A stretch of DNA of 38,521 bases from Capnocytophaga canis (GTDB lineage: Bacteria; Bacteroidota; Bacteroidia; Flavobacteriales; Flavobacteriaceae). Positions within the stretch are counted from its first letter, which is position 1. Each line of letters starts with the position of its first letter. The stretch spans positions 1 through 38,521 of the forward strand of contig NZ_CDOI01000206.1 in the NCBI RefSeq assembly GCF_000827555.1, in the 5' to 3' direction. Of this stretch, positions 1 through 7,357 are shown piece by piece. The notes beneath the pieces were generated by a model. The model was not told the origin of the DNA and ran no database searches. It saw nothing but the letters and a program-made list of their open reading frames with translations. A program made the position numbers and the translations under genes.

Positions 1-84
1 TTCAAGACCTACTTTACTACAACTCCCTTGAAAGCTAACAAAAATACTTAATAAAAGTAGAAATTTCACTATTATCTTTTTCAT
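1..84 (-). CDS. Lipoprotein, N-terminal fragment cut by the window edge
   Basis: Only the first 28 codons lie in the window. They read as a short basic start (MKKIIVKF), a hydrophobic stretch rich in Leu, Ile, Phe and Val, then a cysteine in the context FQGSC, which resembles a Bacteroidota lipoprotein signal peptide, although the lipobox (Gln at -3) is not classical. The ATG is preceded by a G-rich run (GGGGGG, about 5 nt upstream). The gene starts 16 nt after the end of the decayed lipoprotein gene upstream, so the two were probably co-transcribed. The residues after Cys (SKVGLE) do not match the K-(D/E)2 surface-export signal described in Capnocytophaga. Function cannot be read from this fragment. 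Confidence 0.6.
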   Translation of the reverse strand, partial: MKKIIVKFLLLLSIFVSFQGSCSKVGLE

Positions 85-100
85 AACACCCCCCATTTAA

Positions 101-435
101 TTAGTCATAAACCAAAAACCAAGGATTCCACACTTGTACAGCGGTATAGTTTATTTCTTCGTTAATATCTCGCTTTCTATCTTTTATAAGTGTTTCATTA
201 TCTATTTGTAGAAATTTGTAATTTCTCCAAAGATACCCCCCGTTTGCTACCGCTCCATAAGCCAATGTCCAATGCAACTGACCATTAGCAGCTAAAAAAA
301 AAGACTTTCCACCGATCATTTAGAAAGTATCTTGTTGTAATTAAATGTTTCTTAAAAAAACTCTTTGGAGTAACACTTCTTTTCTTGACATGCCATCAAG
401 GATAGAAATCCTATGGCAAAAAATAACCTTCTAAT
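101..435 (-). pseudogene. Decayed or slippage-prone small lipoprotein gene
   Basis: An intact frame covers only 101-319 (72 codons, ending in NPWFLVYD). Directly upstream, 435-367 encodes a lipoprotein-like signal peptide in another frame: (I)RRLFFAIGFLSLMACQ with lipobox LMAC. Three lesions separate the pieces. The expected start codon before RRLFF is ATT (433-435) instead of ATG. A run of 7 T (minus strand, 354-360) creates a stop after KEFF. A run of 9 T (minus strand, 294-302) shifts frame again. Removing one T from each run gives one continuous frame of about 110 residues passing through KHLITTRYFLNDRWKVFFLA into the long frame. A good promoter lies just upstream. I do not recognise the family. 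Alternatives are sequencing error in homopolymers or phase variation by slippage, but the missing ATG favours decay. Confidence 0.5.
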
Positions 436-459
436 AAGAACAAAAATTTATACACGTCA

Positions 460-490
460 CAAAGCTAAGCCAAGTTATTTTAATAAGCAA
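460..490 (-). promoter_or_regulatory. Promoter of the decayed lipoprotein gene
   Basis: On the minus strand TTG (490-488), a 20-nt spacer and TAGCTTTG (467-460) match the Bacteroidota TTG-N19-TAnnTTTG pattern. A second TAAATTTG lies at 495-488. Transcription would start near 453, about 18 nt before the ATT that replaces the start codon. A surviving promoter in front of a broken frame suggests recent decay. Confidence 0.45.
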
Positions 491-643
491 ATTTACACAT
501 CATTTTTCTTCTTGCTTAAACATAAATATTTTATAATGAATAAGTTATAAGTAAAATTATTTTTATAAAATCTTAATAAATATAAAATCCAGGTTTTTTT
601 TGTAATTTTTAATATGTCTGAAAATACACTTTTCAATTCTTGA

Positions 644-1546
644 TTAATCCCGATTCGATAAATATTTTTTTGGAGTAACTCCATATTTCTTTTTAAAAGC
701 CGCAATAAAATGACTTGGAGTGCTATATCCTATTTTGGAACTTATTTCATTGATATTCATATCTTTACCCTCCAATAATTTTCGTGCAATTTCCATTTTA
801 TAATCGAACAAAAAAGCGTAAACTGAATCACCATAAATCTGCTTAAACCCTTCCTTTAACTTCTTAATATTCAATCCTATTTCATTGGAAAGTTCCTGTA
901 AAGTAGGCGGTTCAATCATACGACCAATAATAATCTCTTTAGCTTTATGAATCTTAGCAATACTTTCTTCATCAGCCAAAAACGGACACTGCTCAATATC
1001 AGCTTCATTGGAACGATTAAAATAGAGCGCAAGTAGTTCATACACTTTCGCTTTCATATAAAAAGGCTGTAAATTTTTCTGAAAATTAGCATTCATTATC
1101 TGATGTAGTACCACCATAATAGCGGGTGCAATTTTGTCTTCCTTATAATACTTCTTGTCTCTATTTTCAAGACTTAAAAAATCCACATAACTCGCTTCAT
1201 CGGAAAGTAACTTATGAAACTTTTGAATTGATATAAAAACCGAAACAATTTGTGACTTTGGCTCGACAATTTGATGCAGAGGTAAAGCCTGTTGTGGATT
1301 GTAAAGCAACAACATACATTCCGCATGTAGCGGTTTCTTGTAGTTCCCATGATTAAACAGAAATTGAGCTAATCCCTTGATATTGAAATGATACTGAATA
1401 AAATTCTGAGGAATTTCTTTTTTTATTTCTAAAGGCTCAGCTGTGTCATTTCCTATTTTTAAAAGGATGATATCCTCGCTAATAAGCACCACTTCAGAAG
1501 TACTTCCTGCGGTATTTTTTGAAAAAAAATATTGTAAATTTTTCAT
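644..1546 (-). CDS. AraC family (PchR-like) transcriptional regulator
   Basis: The 300-residue protein has a C-terminal AraC/XylS DNA-binding domain of about 100 residues (from about 197). It contains two helix-turn-helix units: the first around TLQELSNEIGLNIKKLKEGF and the second around NINEISSKIGYSTPSHFIAA, ending with the typical KKYGVTPKKYL. The segment YGDSVYAFLFDYKMEIARKL is close to the PchR branch of the family, whose characterised members respond to iron-siderophore complexes. The N-terminal 190 residues are a ligand-sensing domain I cannot place further. The gene diverges from hemA across a shared regulatory region, so control of hemA (heme or iron status) is a reasonable inference, not shown by the sequence. 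The 70-codon frame overlapping its 3' end is not credible. Confidence 0.88.
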   Translation of the reverse strand: MKNLQYFFSKNTAGSTSEVVLISEDIILLKIGNDTAEPLEIKKEIPQNFIQYHFNIKGLAQFLFNHGNYKKPLHAECMLLLYNPQQALPLHQIVEPKSQIVSVFISIQKFHKLLSDEASYVDFLSLENRDKKYYKEDKIAPAIMVVLHQIMNANFQKNLQPFYMKAKVYELLALYFNRSNEADIEQCPFLADEESIAKIHKAKEIIIGRMIEPPTLQELSNEIGLNIKKLKEGFKQIYGDSVYAFLFDYKMEIARKLLEGKDMNINEISSKIGYSTPSHFIAAFKKKYGVTPKKYLSNRD

Positions 1547-1622
1547 GTGATTTTATTTAGATTTGTTCTATATTTCCGTATATTCATTTTACTTAAAATA
1601 CACATTATCAGTATAATAATTG

Positions 1623-1630
1623 CAAATATA
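1623..1630 (-). promoter_or_regulatory. -7 element of the AraC-type regulator gene
   Basis: TATATTTG on the minus strand matches TAnnTTTG; no TTG lies at ideal spacing (nearest 24 nt). The predicted leader is about 70 nt and contains an inverted repeat, ATTTTA-CT-TAAAAT, at 1586-1599 that could be an operator or chance in AT-rich DNA. Confidence 0.45.
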
Positions 1631-1706
1631 CAATAAAAAAAATAAACGCGTACTCAAAGAGACAAAAAAAGTTCTTTTAGCGTTATTTTTATATTTCACT
1701 TGTGAT

Positions 1707-1714
1707 TATTTTTG
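1707..1714 (+). promoter_or_regulatory. -7 element of hemA
   Basis: TATTTTTG matches TAnnTTTG and lies 25 nt before the ATG at 1740. It decides the start: the longer frame opening at 1620 would begin upstream of this promoter. No convincing TTG lies 17-21 nt upstream, so the promoter may need activation, which fits the divergent AraC gene. Confidence 0.5.
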
Positions 1715-1739
1715 CGAAAGAATTAGCGAAGAATATTTT

Positions 1740-2993
1740 ATGAATCAATATCATTTATCAAAGAGCAAAAGTTTTTACTGCATTGGGTTAAGCTACAAAA
1801 AAGCGGACGCTACAATGCGTGGTACTTTCAGTTTATCTTCTGAAAATAAGGCACTTTTGTTAGATGAGGCTAAGGCACAAGGCATTCAGGAGTTGTTAGT
1901 GATATCGACTTGTAATCGTACAGAGTTATATGGATATGCTGAACATCCTTTCCAGTTGATTCAATTGCTATGCGAATTTTCAAACGGTTCAGTGGACGAT
2001 TTTCAAAAAATTGGATACATTTACAAAAACCGGGATGCTGTACAACATATTTTTCGAGTAGGGACTGGGCTAGATAGCCAAATTTTAGGTGACTTTGAAA
2101 TCATCGGACAGATAAAACAAAGCTCTTCAGTTTCTCGCCAAAAAGGATTGTTAAGTACTTTTTTAGAACGCTTGATTAACAGCGTTATCAACGCCAGTAA
2201 ACGCATCAAAAACGAGACGAATTTATCGGCAGGTGCAGCCTCTGTTTCGTTTGCTGCAGTACAATATATCTTGCAGAATGTGGCAAACATTTCTGAAAAA
2301 AACATCTTGCTATATGGCGTAGGAAAAATTGGGCGTAACACTTGCGAAAACCTTATCAAGCATACTCAAAACAATCATATTACTCTCATTAATAGAACTC
2401 GAAAAAAAGCTGAACAAGTGGCTGGAAAGTTCAACGTGTTGGTAAAAAATGAAAATGATTTGACCTCTGAGATTGCTAATGCAGATGTGTTGGTTGTGGC
2501 TACGGGAGCTCCACAACCTACTGTACACAAACAACTTATCGCAGAAAACAAAAAACTTTTAATTTTGGATTTGTCCATCCCTAAAAACGTAAACGAAAAT
2601 GTGAAAGAGCTTTCGGGCGTAACGTTGGTTCACATGGATGCACTTTCAAAATTAACAGATGAAACTTTGGAACGCCGTAAAGAAGCCGTACCTAACGCTT
2701 TGCTGATTATTGAAGAGGTGAAAAATGAATTTTTCGAGTGGATGAATAGCCGTAAGTTTGCTCCTACTATTAAAGCATTGAAAAATAAATTAGAAAGCTT
2801 AAAACTTGCTGAATTGGATTTTCAACGCAAAAAAATCAACAACTTCAACGAAGAACAGGCTGAAATTATCAGTAATCGCATCATCCAAAAAATAACTACA
2901 CAATTTGTAAACCACCTAAAAGACTCACAAACAGCTGACGAAACCATCAGCTGGATGCAACAAGTATTTCAGTTGGATGTAGAAGCTGTTTAA
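1740..2993 (+). CDS. hemA: Glutamyl-tRNA reductase
   Basis: HemA reduces glutamyl-tRNA(Glu) to glutamate-1-semialdehyde with NADPH, the first committed step of C5-pathway tetrapyrrole synthesis in the cytoplasm. The 417-residue product (starting MNQYHLSK) has usual family length. It contains the catalytic Cys58 in STCNRTELYGY and the conserved GLDSQILGDFEIIGQIK segment. A Rossmann-type NADPH domain follows (NILLYGVGKIGRNTCENL), then a helical C-terminal dimerisation region. I start at 1740, not 1620, because the extra 40 residues (lysine-rich then hydrophobic) are unlike the family and lie upstream of a TAnnTTTG box. It diverges from a PchR-like regulator. No hemC or hemE follows: the next gene is fabI with its own promoter, so hemA looks monocistronic here, and hemD lies 17 kb away. 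Confidence 0.95.
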   Translation: MNQYHLSKSKSFYCIGLSYKKADATMRGTFSLSSENKALLLDEAKAQGIQELLVISTCNRTELYGYAEHPFQLIQLLCEFSNGSVDDFQKIGYIYKNRDAVQHIFRVGTGLDSQILGDFEIIGQIKQSSSVSRQKGLLSTFLERLINSVINASKRIKNETNLSAGAASVSFAAVQYILQNVANISEKNILLYGVGKIGRNTCENLIKHTQNNHITLINRTRKKAEQVAGKFNVLVKNENDLTSEIANADVLVVATGAPQPTVHKQLIAENKKLLILDLSIPKNVNENVKELSGVTLVHMDALSKLTDETLERRKEAVPNALLIIEEVKNEFFEWMNSRKFAPTIKALKNKLESLKLAELDFQRKKINNFNEEQAEIISNRIIQKITTQFVNHLKDSQTADETISWMQQVFQLDVEAV

Positions 2994-3019
2994 GGAATCT
3001 TCTGCCGTAATCTTTTTGA

Positions 3020-3060
3020 CTGAATTAGAACAGATCTTTCTCCTTCAGATCTATAATCAG
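3020..3060 (+). terminator. Weak hairpin after hemA
   Basis: AGATCT occurs at 3032-3037 and 3047-3052 and can pair with itself across a 9-nt loop; flanking CTGA (3020-3023) and TCAG (3057-3060) can also pair. There is no U-run, so this is at best a weak terminator or an mRNA 3' structure. Confidence 0.2.
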
Positions 3061-3118
3061 TTATAAAACATCTTTTAACTATTGAAGCTTCAGGGTTTTG
3101 AATCAATTAGTTGCTTTG

Positions 3119-3148
3119 TTGCTTACTTAATTTTTTTTCATATCTTTG
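3119..3148 (+). promoter_or_regulatory. Promoter of fabI
   Basis: TTG (3119-3121), exactly 19 nt, then TATCTTTG (3141-3148): a perfect Bacteroidota sigma-A-type promoter. It lies 22 nt upstream of the ATG at 3171 and rules out the longer reading frame starting at 3111. Confidence 0.75.
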
Positions 3149-3170
3149 TCCAAATAAAACCAAAATAGTT

Positions 3171-3977
3171 ATGTACAATTTATTAAAAGGAAAAAGAGGA
3201 ATCATTTTTGGAGCATTAGACGAAAATTCAATAGCTTGGAAAACAGCAGAACGTGTTCACGCCGAAGGAGGTAAATTCGTGCTTACGAATGCACCAATCG
3301 CAATGCGTATGGGACAAATCAAGCAATTGGCAGAAAAAACAGGCTCAGAAATCATCCCTGCAGACGCTACCAATATGGACGATTTACAGAACTTGGTAAC
3401 CAAATCAATGGAAATTTTAGGCGGTAAAATTGATTTCGTATTGCACTCTATCGGGATGTCTGTCAATGTTCGTAAAAACATTCCTTACACCGAATCAAAC
3501 TATGACTTTACTGAAAAGGGCTGGGATGTTTCGGCATTATCTTTCCATAAAGTGTGTCAAGTTTTGTACAAAAATGATGCAATGAACGAATGGGGAAGCA
3601 TCGTCGCATTATCATATATGGCGGCTCAACGAACATTCCCTGACTATAATGATATGGCAGATAACAAGGCTTACTTGGAATCAATTGCTCGTAGCTTTGG
3701 ATATTTCTTCGGAAAAGAGAAAAAAGTGCGTGTAAACACCATTTCACAGTCACCAACTCCAACTACAGCTGGACAAGGAGTAAAAGGTTTTGATGGGTTT
3801 ATCGCCTATGCAGAAAAAATGTCTCCATTAGGGAACGCTACCGCACAAGATTGTGCTGACTACACTGTGAGTTTGTTCTCTGATTTAACACGAAAAGTTA
3901 CAATGCAAAACCTTTTCCACGATGGAGGATTCTCTAACACAGGTGTAAGTCAAGAAGTTATAGAAAAATTCAGTTAG
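3171..3977 (+). CDS. fabI: Enoyl-[acyl-carrier-protein] reductase, SDR type
   Basis: FabI catalyses the last reduction in each cycle of type II fatty-acid synthesis, enoyl-ACP to acyl-ACP with NAD(P)H. The 268-residue protein starts MYNLLKGKRGIIFGALDENS, a FabI-type cofactor-binding start in which the glycine motif is spread (GALDENSIAW). The catalytic Y-x6-K is visible as YNDMADNK, preceded by LSYMAAQRTFPD and followed by KVRVNTISQSPTPTTAG, which aligns with the FabI substrate loop. The C-terminus (FHDGGFSNTGVSQE) fits the Bacteroidota form. It has its own promoter and is followed by a terminator, so it is probably monocistronic. I am confident of the SDR/FabI family; a related SDR role is the only real alternative. 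Confidence 0.92.
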   Translation: MYNLLKGKRGIIFGALDENSIAWKTAERVHAEGGKFVLTNAPIAMRMGQIKQLAEKTGSEIIPADATNMDDLQNLVTKSMEILGGKIDFVLHSIGMSVNVRKNIPYTESNYDFTEKGWDVSALSFHKVCQVLYKNDAMNEWGSIVALSYMAAQRTFPDYNDMADNKAYLESIARSFGYFFGKEKKVRVNTISQSPTPTTAGQGVKGFDGFIAYAEKMSPLGNATAQDCADYTVSLFSDLTRKVTMQNLFHDGGFSNTGVSQEVIEKFS

Positions 3978-4070
3978 TTTTCCAAAAAATATACGCTAAA
4001 GGATTTACATTCAAGCTCATACCTATAAGCATTTATACTTTTGGAAAGCAACATTATAAAATAAAAATTT

Positions 4071-4106
4071 CGACTGTATTGTGGATTTGATACAGTCGAG
4101 GTTTTT
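4071..4106 (+). terminator. Terminator downstream of fabI
   Basis: A 9-bp perfect stem, CGACTGTAT (4071-4079) with ATACAGTCG (4090-4098), a 10-nt loop and a following GTTTTTGTTG tract give a Rho-independent terminator about 95 nt after the fabI stop. Confidence 0.7.
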
Positions 4107-4177
4107 GTTGTTTCATGAGGTATACTTTTAAAATAAAGATACATCTCTCCTTGATTTAAGTTGAGATTTTTTGTGTT

Positions 4178-4402
4178 ATGCTAAAAAAAATCATCGTATT
4201 CCCTTTTGTGCTGTTGGTTCAGTTTTACCAGATTTTCATCTCCCCCTTGAAACCACCTACGTGTCGTTACACACCTACCTGTTCAAGTTATACCATCGAA
4301 GCTCTAAAAAAACACGGACTAGTCAAAGGAGGTTGGTTAGCAATAAAACGCATTTTTAGTTGCCATCCTTGGGGAGGAAAAGGTTATGACCCTGTACCTT
4401 AA
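4178..4402 (+). CDS. yidD: Membrane protein insertion efficiency factor YidD
   Basis: YidD is a small membrane-associated protein that helps YidC-dependent insertion of inner-membrane proteins. The 74-residue product matches the family over its length: a hydrophobic N-terminal helix ([16 protein letters not shown]), then the signature [19 protein letters not shown], and the C-terminal [12 protein letters not shown]. The three conserved cysteines are present (two in CRYTPTC, one in FSCHPWGG). A frame overlapping it from 4171 is only a shadow. dgt starts 24 nt downstream, so yidD and dgt are probably co-transcribed. I do not see a clear TAnnTTTG box upstream. Confidence 0.93.
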   Translation: MLKKIIVFPFVLLVQFYQIFISPLKPPTCRYTPTCSSYTIEALKKHGLVKGGWLAIKRIFSCHPWGGKGYDPVP

Positions 4403-4426
4403 TCAGATATAAAAAAAACAAAAACA

Positions 4427-5755
4427 ATGAATTGGGAAGATTTACTTTCACTAAATCGCTTTGGCGATACTAAAAAACGTCTCAGAAAAGGGCAAGATGA
4501 AAATCGCCTTAACTTTGATGTGGACTATGATCGCGTAGTCTTTTCAAGTGCTTTTCGCAGTTTACAGGACAAAACCCAAGTGATTCCTCTGTCAAAAACA
4601 GGATTCGTACACACACGCCTAACACATAGCATTGAGGTTTCGGTGGTAGGTCGTAGTTTAGGTCGTAGTATCGGAACGCACGTGCTTAATAGATTACCTC
4701 ACATGCAAGAACTCGGTTATTTGGCCAATGATTTTGGTGCAATTGTAGCGGCTGCATCTGTTGCTCACGACATTGGGAATCCTCCATTCGGACACAGTGG
4801 AGAAAAAGCTATTGGGGAATTTTTCAAATATAAAAAAGGAGCTACTATCAAGCATTTACTCTCCGGAAAAGAGTATCAAGACCTTTGTAGCTTCGAAGGG
4901 AACGCCAATGGATTCCGCATTCTAAATGAATCACGCCCAGGAGTTGAAGGAGGATTGCGTTTGTCGTATGCCACCTTAGGGGCTTTTCTAAAATATCCAA
5001 AAGAATCGTTACCTGTACGTCCTACAAAGAACATTGAAGACAAAAAATACAGTGTTTTTCAGTCGGAAAGTGCTTTTTTTAAAGAAGTCGCAAACGAACT
5101 AAAAATGCGCTCAAATTCAGATGATTACACACTTAGATATGCACGACATCCGTTAGCCTTTCTGGTTGAAGCTGCCGATGATATTTGCTACACCATCATA
5201 GATTTTGAAGACGGCATCAATTTGGGACTTATCCCCGAAGATTTAGCCTTGGAATACCTCGGAAAGTTAATCAATGAGCGAATCAACACCCAAAAATACA
5301 GCAAATTATGTACACGAGAAGAGCGTATCGCTTATTTACGTGCTATAGCTATTGGAACCTTGATTCACGAGGCAACTAACATATTCATCGAAAATGAAAA
5401 AACAATCTTAGCGGGAGAATTTCACAGTTCATTGCTCAGCAAAAGTGTGTTTAGATCTCAAATTGAAGACATTATAAACATCAGTATTTCACATGTTTAC
5501 CATTCTAAAGAAGTTATCGAAAAAGAAATTTCGGGTTACACCATACTTCAAGACCTGCTTGAAATCTTTTTCACAGCAACTTTAAATGATTTCAATGGCA
5601 AAAAAAATACATTTGATGAACTTATCTTGAAAATAATTCCCGAAACTTATAAAAAAGATTCTTCACTGTACAACCGAGTTATGGGAGTTACCTGCTATGT
5701 AGCAAGTCTTACCGATTCCAAAGCTGTGGAGTTGCATTCAAAAATTAGGGGATAG
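4427..5755 (+). CDS. dgt: Deoxyguanosinetriphosphate triphosphohydrolase-like protein
   Basis: Members of this HD-domain family hydrolyse dNTPs (classically dGTP) to the deoxynucleoside and triphosphate, shaping the dNTP pool. The protein has 442 residues. The metal-binding H...HD...D set is visible: His in HTRLTHSIEVS, His-Asp in AHDIGNPPFGHSGEKAI, and a later Asp in EAADDICYTIIDFEDG. The N-terminus (MNWEDLLSLNRFGDTKKR) is followed by the family segment DYDRVVFSSAFRSLQDKTQV. It lies 24 nt after yidD and 15 nt before the amidotransferase gene, which suggests one transcript. Substrate preference (dGTP or any dNTP) cannot be told from sequence. Confidence 0.93.
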   Translation: MNWEDLLSLNRFGDTKKRLRKGQDENRLNFDVDYDRVVFSSAFRSLQDKTQVIPLSKTGFVHTRLTHSIEVSVVGRSLGRSIGTHVLNRLPHMQELGYLANDFGAIVAAASVAHDIGNPPFGHSGEKAIGEFFKYKKGATIKHLLSGKEYQDLCSFEGNANGFRILNESRPGVEGGLRLSYATLGAFLKYPKESLPVRPTKNIEDKKYSVFQSESAFFKEVANELKMRSNSDDYTLRYARHPLAFLVEAADDICYTIIDFEDGINLGLIPEDLALEYLGKLINERINTQKYSKLCTREERIAYLRAIAIGTLIHEATNIFIENEKTILAGEFHSSLLSKSVFRSQIEDIINISISHVYHSKEVIEKEISGYTILQDLLEIFFTATLNDFNGKKNTFDELILKIIPETYKKDSSLYNRVMGVTCYVASLTDSKAVELHSKIRG

Positions 5756-5770
5756 TAAGCACATATCTTT

Positions 5771-6328
5771 ATGAAAGTATTAGTAATCGACAATTACGAC
5801 AGTTTTGTTTTTAATTTAGTACACTATCTTGAAGATTTAGGGTGCGAAGTAGTTGTAAAACGCAACGATGAAATATCTTTAACAGAGGTAGCTGATTTCC
5901 ACAAAATCCTACTATCTCCTGGTCCAGGCATCCCAGACGAGGCAGGGTTAATGAAAGTTATCATTGAAAAATACGCTCCTTCAAAAAGTATACTTGGAGT
6001 CTGTTTAGGGCAACAGGCTATCGGCGAGGTTTTTGGAGGAACACTAATGAATCTTCCTAAGGTTTTCCATGGAGTAACCTCTCAAGTAACTGTCATAGAG
6101 GAAGATCTCTTGTTCAAAAATATGCCTAAACAGTTCACAGTGGGTCGCTATCATTCATGGGTAGTTTCATCCGTATCTGATTCACTATCCGTAACTTCTG
6201 TTGATGAAAATGGGTATATCATGTCGCTCCGTCATAAAGAATATGACATTCGAGGGGTACAATATCACCCTGAATCAATTCTTACTCCCTTCGGCAAAAC
6301 GATACTGAAAAATTGGATTGAAAATTAA
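5771..6328 (+). CDS. pabA: Aminodeoxychorismate/anthranilate synthase, glutamine amidotransferase subunit
   Basis: This class I glutamine amidotransferase releases ammonia from glutamine for a partner that aminates chorismate, leading to p-aminobenzoate (folate) or anthranilate (tryptophan). The 185-residue protein has the N-terminal IDNYDSFVFNLVHYL, the LSPGPGIPDEAG loop, the nucleophile Cys in GVCLGQQAIGE, and the His-Glu of the triad in VQYHPESILTPFG. No trp or pab genes adjoin, and the large subunit is not in the window, so folate versus tryptophan use is undecided. pabA is chosen because it stands outside a trp operon. It ends just before a promoter that serves the next gene. Confidence 0.85.
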   Translation: MKVLVIDNYDSFVFNLVHYLEDLGCEVVVKRNDEISLTEVADFHKILLSPGPGIPDEAGLMKVIIEKYAPSKSILGVCLGQQAIGEVFGGTLMNLPKVFHGVTSQVTVIEEDLLFKNMPKQFTVGRYHSWVVSSVSDSLSVTSVDENGYIMSLRHKEYDIRGVQYHPESILTPFGKTILKNWIEN

Positions 6329-6336
6329 AACATCTC

Positions 6337-6367
6337 TTGCCTATAAGCGTAAAAATACTTACATTTG
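6337..6367 (+). promoter_or_regulatory. Promoter of the CCC-motif protein gene
   Basis: TTG (6337-6339), a 20-nt spacer, then TACATTTG (6360-6367) fits the Bacteroidota consensus. It lies 29 nt upstream of the ATG at 6397 and shows that the longer frame from 6337 is not the coding start. Confidence 0.65.
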
Positions 6368-6396
6368 CGTGGTTATTAACTCTAAATGTTTTATTT

Positions 6397-6777
6397 ATGG
6401 ATACAAATCAGAATCCAACATTCAATTATAACAAGAACCCCATATTCGATCAGCGTTCAGAACTTAAACAACCTATCAGCGCTACGGTTGTGTATGTATT
6501 GGCGATTATCGGAATCGTTTTCTCTTTTTGCTGTGGCGTAGGTTTGATTCCTGCCGTTATTGCTGTATTAATAGCAAGTACAAGAATCAATCAATACAAT
6601 AGCAATCCGGAGATGTACTTAGGCATTGATAATTTAAAAACAGCAAGGACTGTTGCATATATCAGTGTAATAATCAGCGTGTTGATGGTCTTATTATCTA
6701 TCTACCTAATTGCTATCGTGGGATTGGAAGGAATTGAACAAATGACTGAAGAAATGCCTTATAATCATTTTGATTAG
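6397..6777 (+). CDS. CCC-motif membrane protein
   Basis: A 126-residue protein with a polar Asn-rich N-terminus (MDTNQNPTFNYNKNP) and two hydrophobic regions: VVYVLAIIGIVFSFCCGVGL, continuing to about residue 65, and TVAYISVIISVLMVLLSIYL near the C-terminus. The FCCGVG motif between the two halves of the first region, followed by a small basic loop and INQYNSNPEMYL, matches what databases call CCC-motif membrane proteins (DUF4190-like). These are common in Flavobacteriia and have no known function. In many relatives a DUF2752 gene lies next to it; here the neighbours are an amidotransferase gene and DUF423. It has its own promoter. Confidence 0.75.
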   Translation: MDTNQNPTFNYNKNPIFDQRSELKQPISATVVYVLAIIGIVFSFCCGVGLIPAVIAVLIASTRINQYNSNPEMYLGIDNLKTARTVAYISVIISVLMVLLSIYLIAIVGLEGIEQMTEEMPYNHFD

Positions 6778-6958
6778 TTTTTAAAATTACTATTCTAAGC
6801 AAAAAGGCTTATGCAGTTAAACTGAGAAAACACTCGTAAACCTTGCATAGAGCTTTCTTTAGTCACATTGAGACTGGTACAAAAAAGTTAAAAATTATAC
6901 GTAAAACATCGTATTTCTGAGAAAATTCTTAGATTCCTTCGATAAATATTTATTAAAA

Positions 6959-7345
6959 ATGAAAACATTTACATTACTCTGGGGAGGTATATACGGAATC
7001 ACCTCTATCATTTTAGGAGCTTTTGGGGCACACGCTTTCAAAAAAATCCTGTCAGTTGAACGATTAGCAAGTTTTGAAGTAGGTGTGAAATATCAAATGT
7101 ATTCGGCTTTATTGTTACTCATCATTGGATTCTTCTTAAAGTTTGAATCTTCTTTAGAAAAATGGACTTCCATTTTAGTGATTTTGGGAACATTTTTCTT
7201 CTCTGTAAGCATCTACTTTTTATCGTTTCAAGAACATTGGGGTGTCAGTTTGCGTTTTTTAGGGCCTATTACTCCTATCGGTGGTACACTAATGATTATA
7301 GGTTGGGGATTATTAATCGCTTATTTTATCAAGTCAAAAGCCTAA
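6959..7345 (+). CDS. DUF423 family membrane protein
   Basis: The 128-residue protein matches the DUF423 (YgdD/TMEM256) family. It has four predicted membrane helices and the conserved N-terminal GAFGAHAFKKIL, then FEVGVKYQMYSALLLL and the C-terminal GPITPIGGTLMIIGWGLL. The function of the family is unknown. It ends 12 nt before the YfhO-family gene and is probably transcribed with it. The 180 nt upstream contain no perfect TAnnTTTG box; TATTTCTG near 6911 is the nearest match. Confidence 0.85.
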   Translation: MKTFTLLWGGIYGITSIILGAFGAHAFKKILSVERLASFEVGVKYQMYSALLLLIIGFFLKFESSLEKWTSILVILGTFFFSVSIYFLSFQEHWGVSLRFLGPITPIGGTLMIIGWGLLIAYFIKSKA

Positions 7346-7357
7346 ACACATTTCAAG

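Noticed and set aside
493-705. 70-codon minus-strand frame overlapping the 3' end of the AraC gene
   Set aside because: It begins inside the AraC coding region in another frame, runs into AT-rich noncoding DNA and has low-complexity Lys/Asn/Phe content.
1620-1739. N-terminal extension of hemA by 40 residues
   Set aside because: A -7 promoter box lies at 1707-1714 and the extension does not resemble the family N-terminus.
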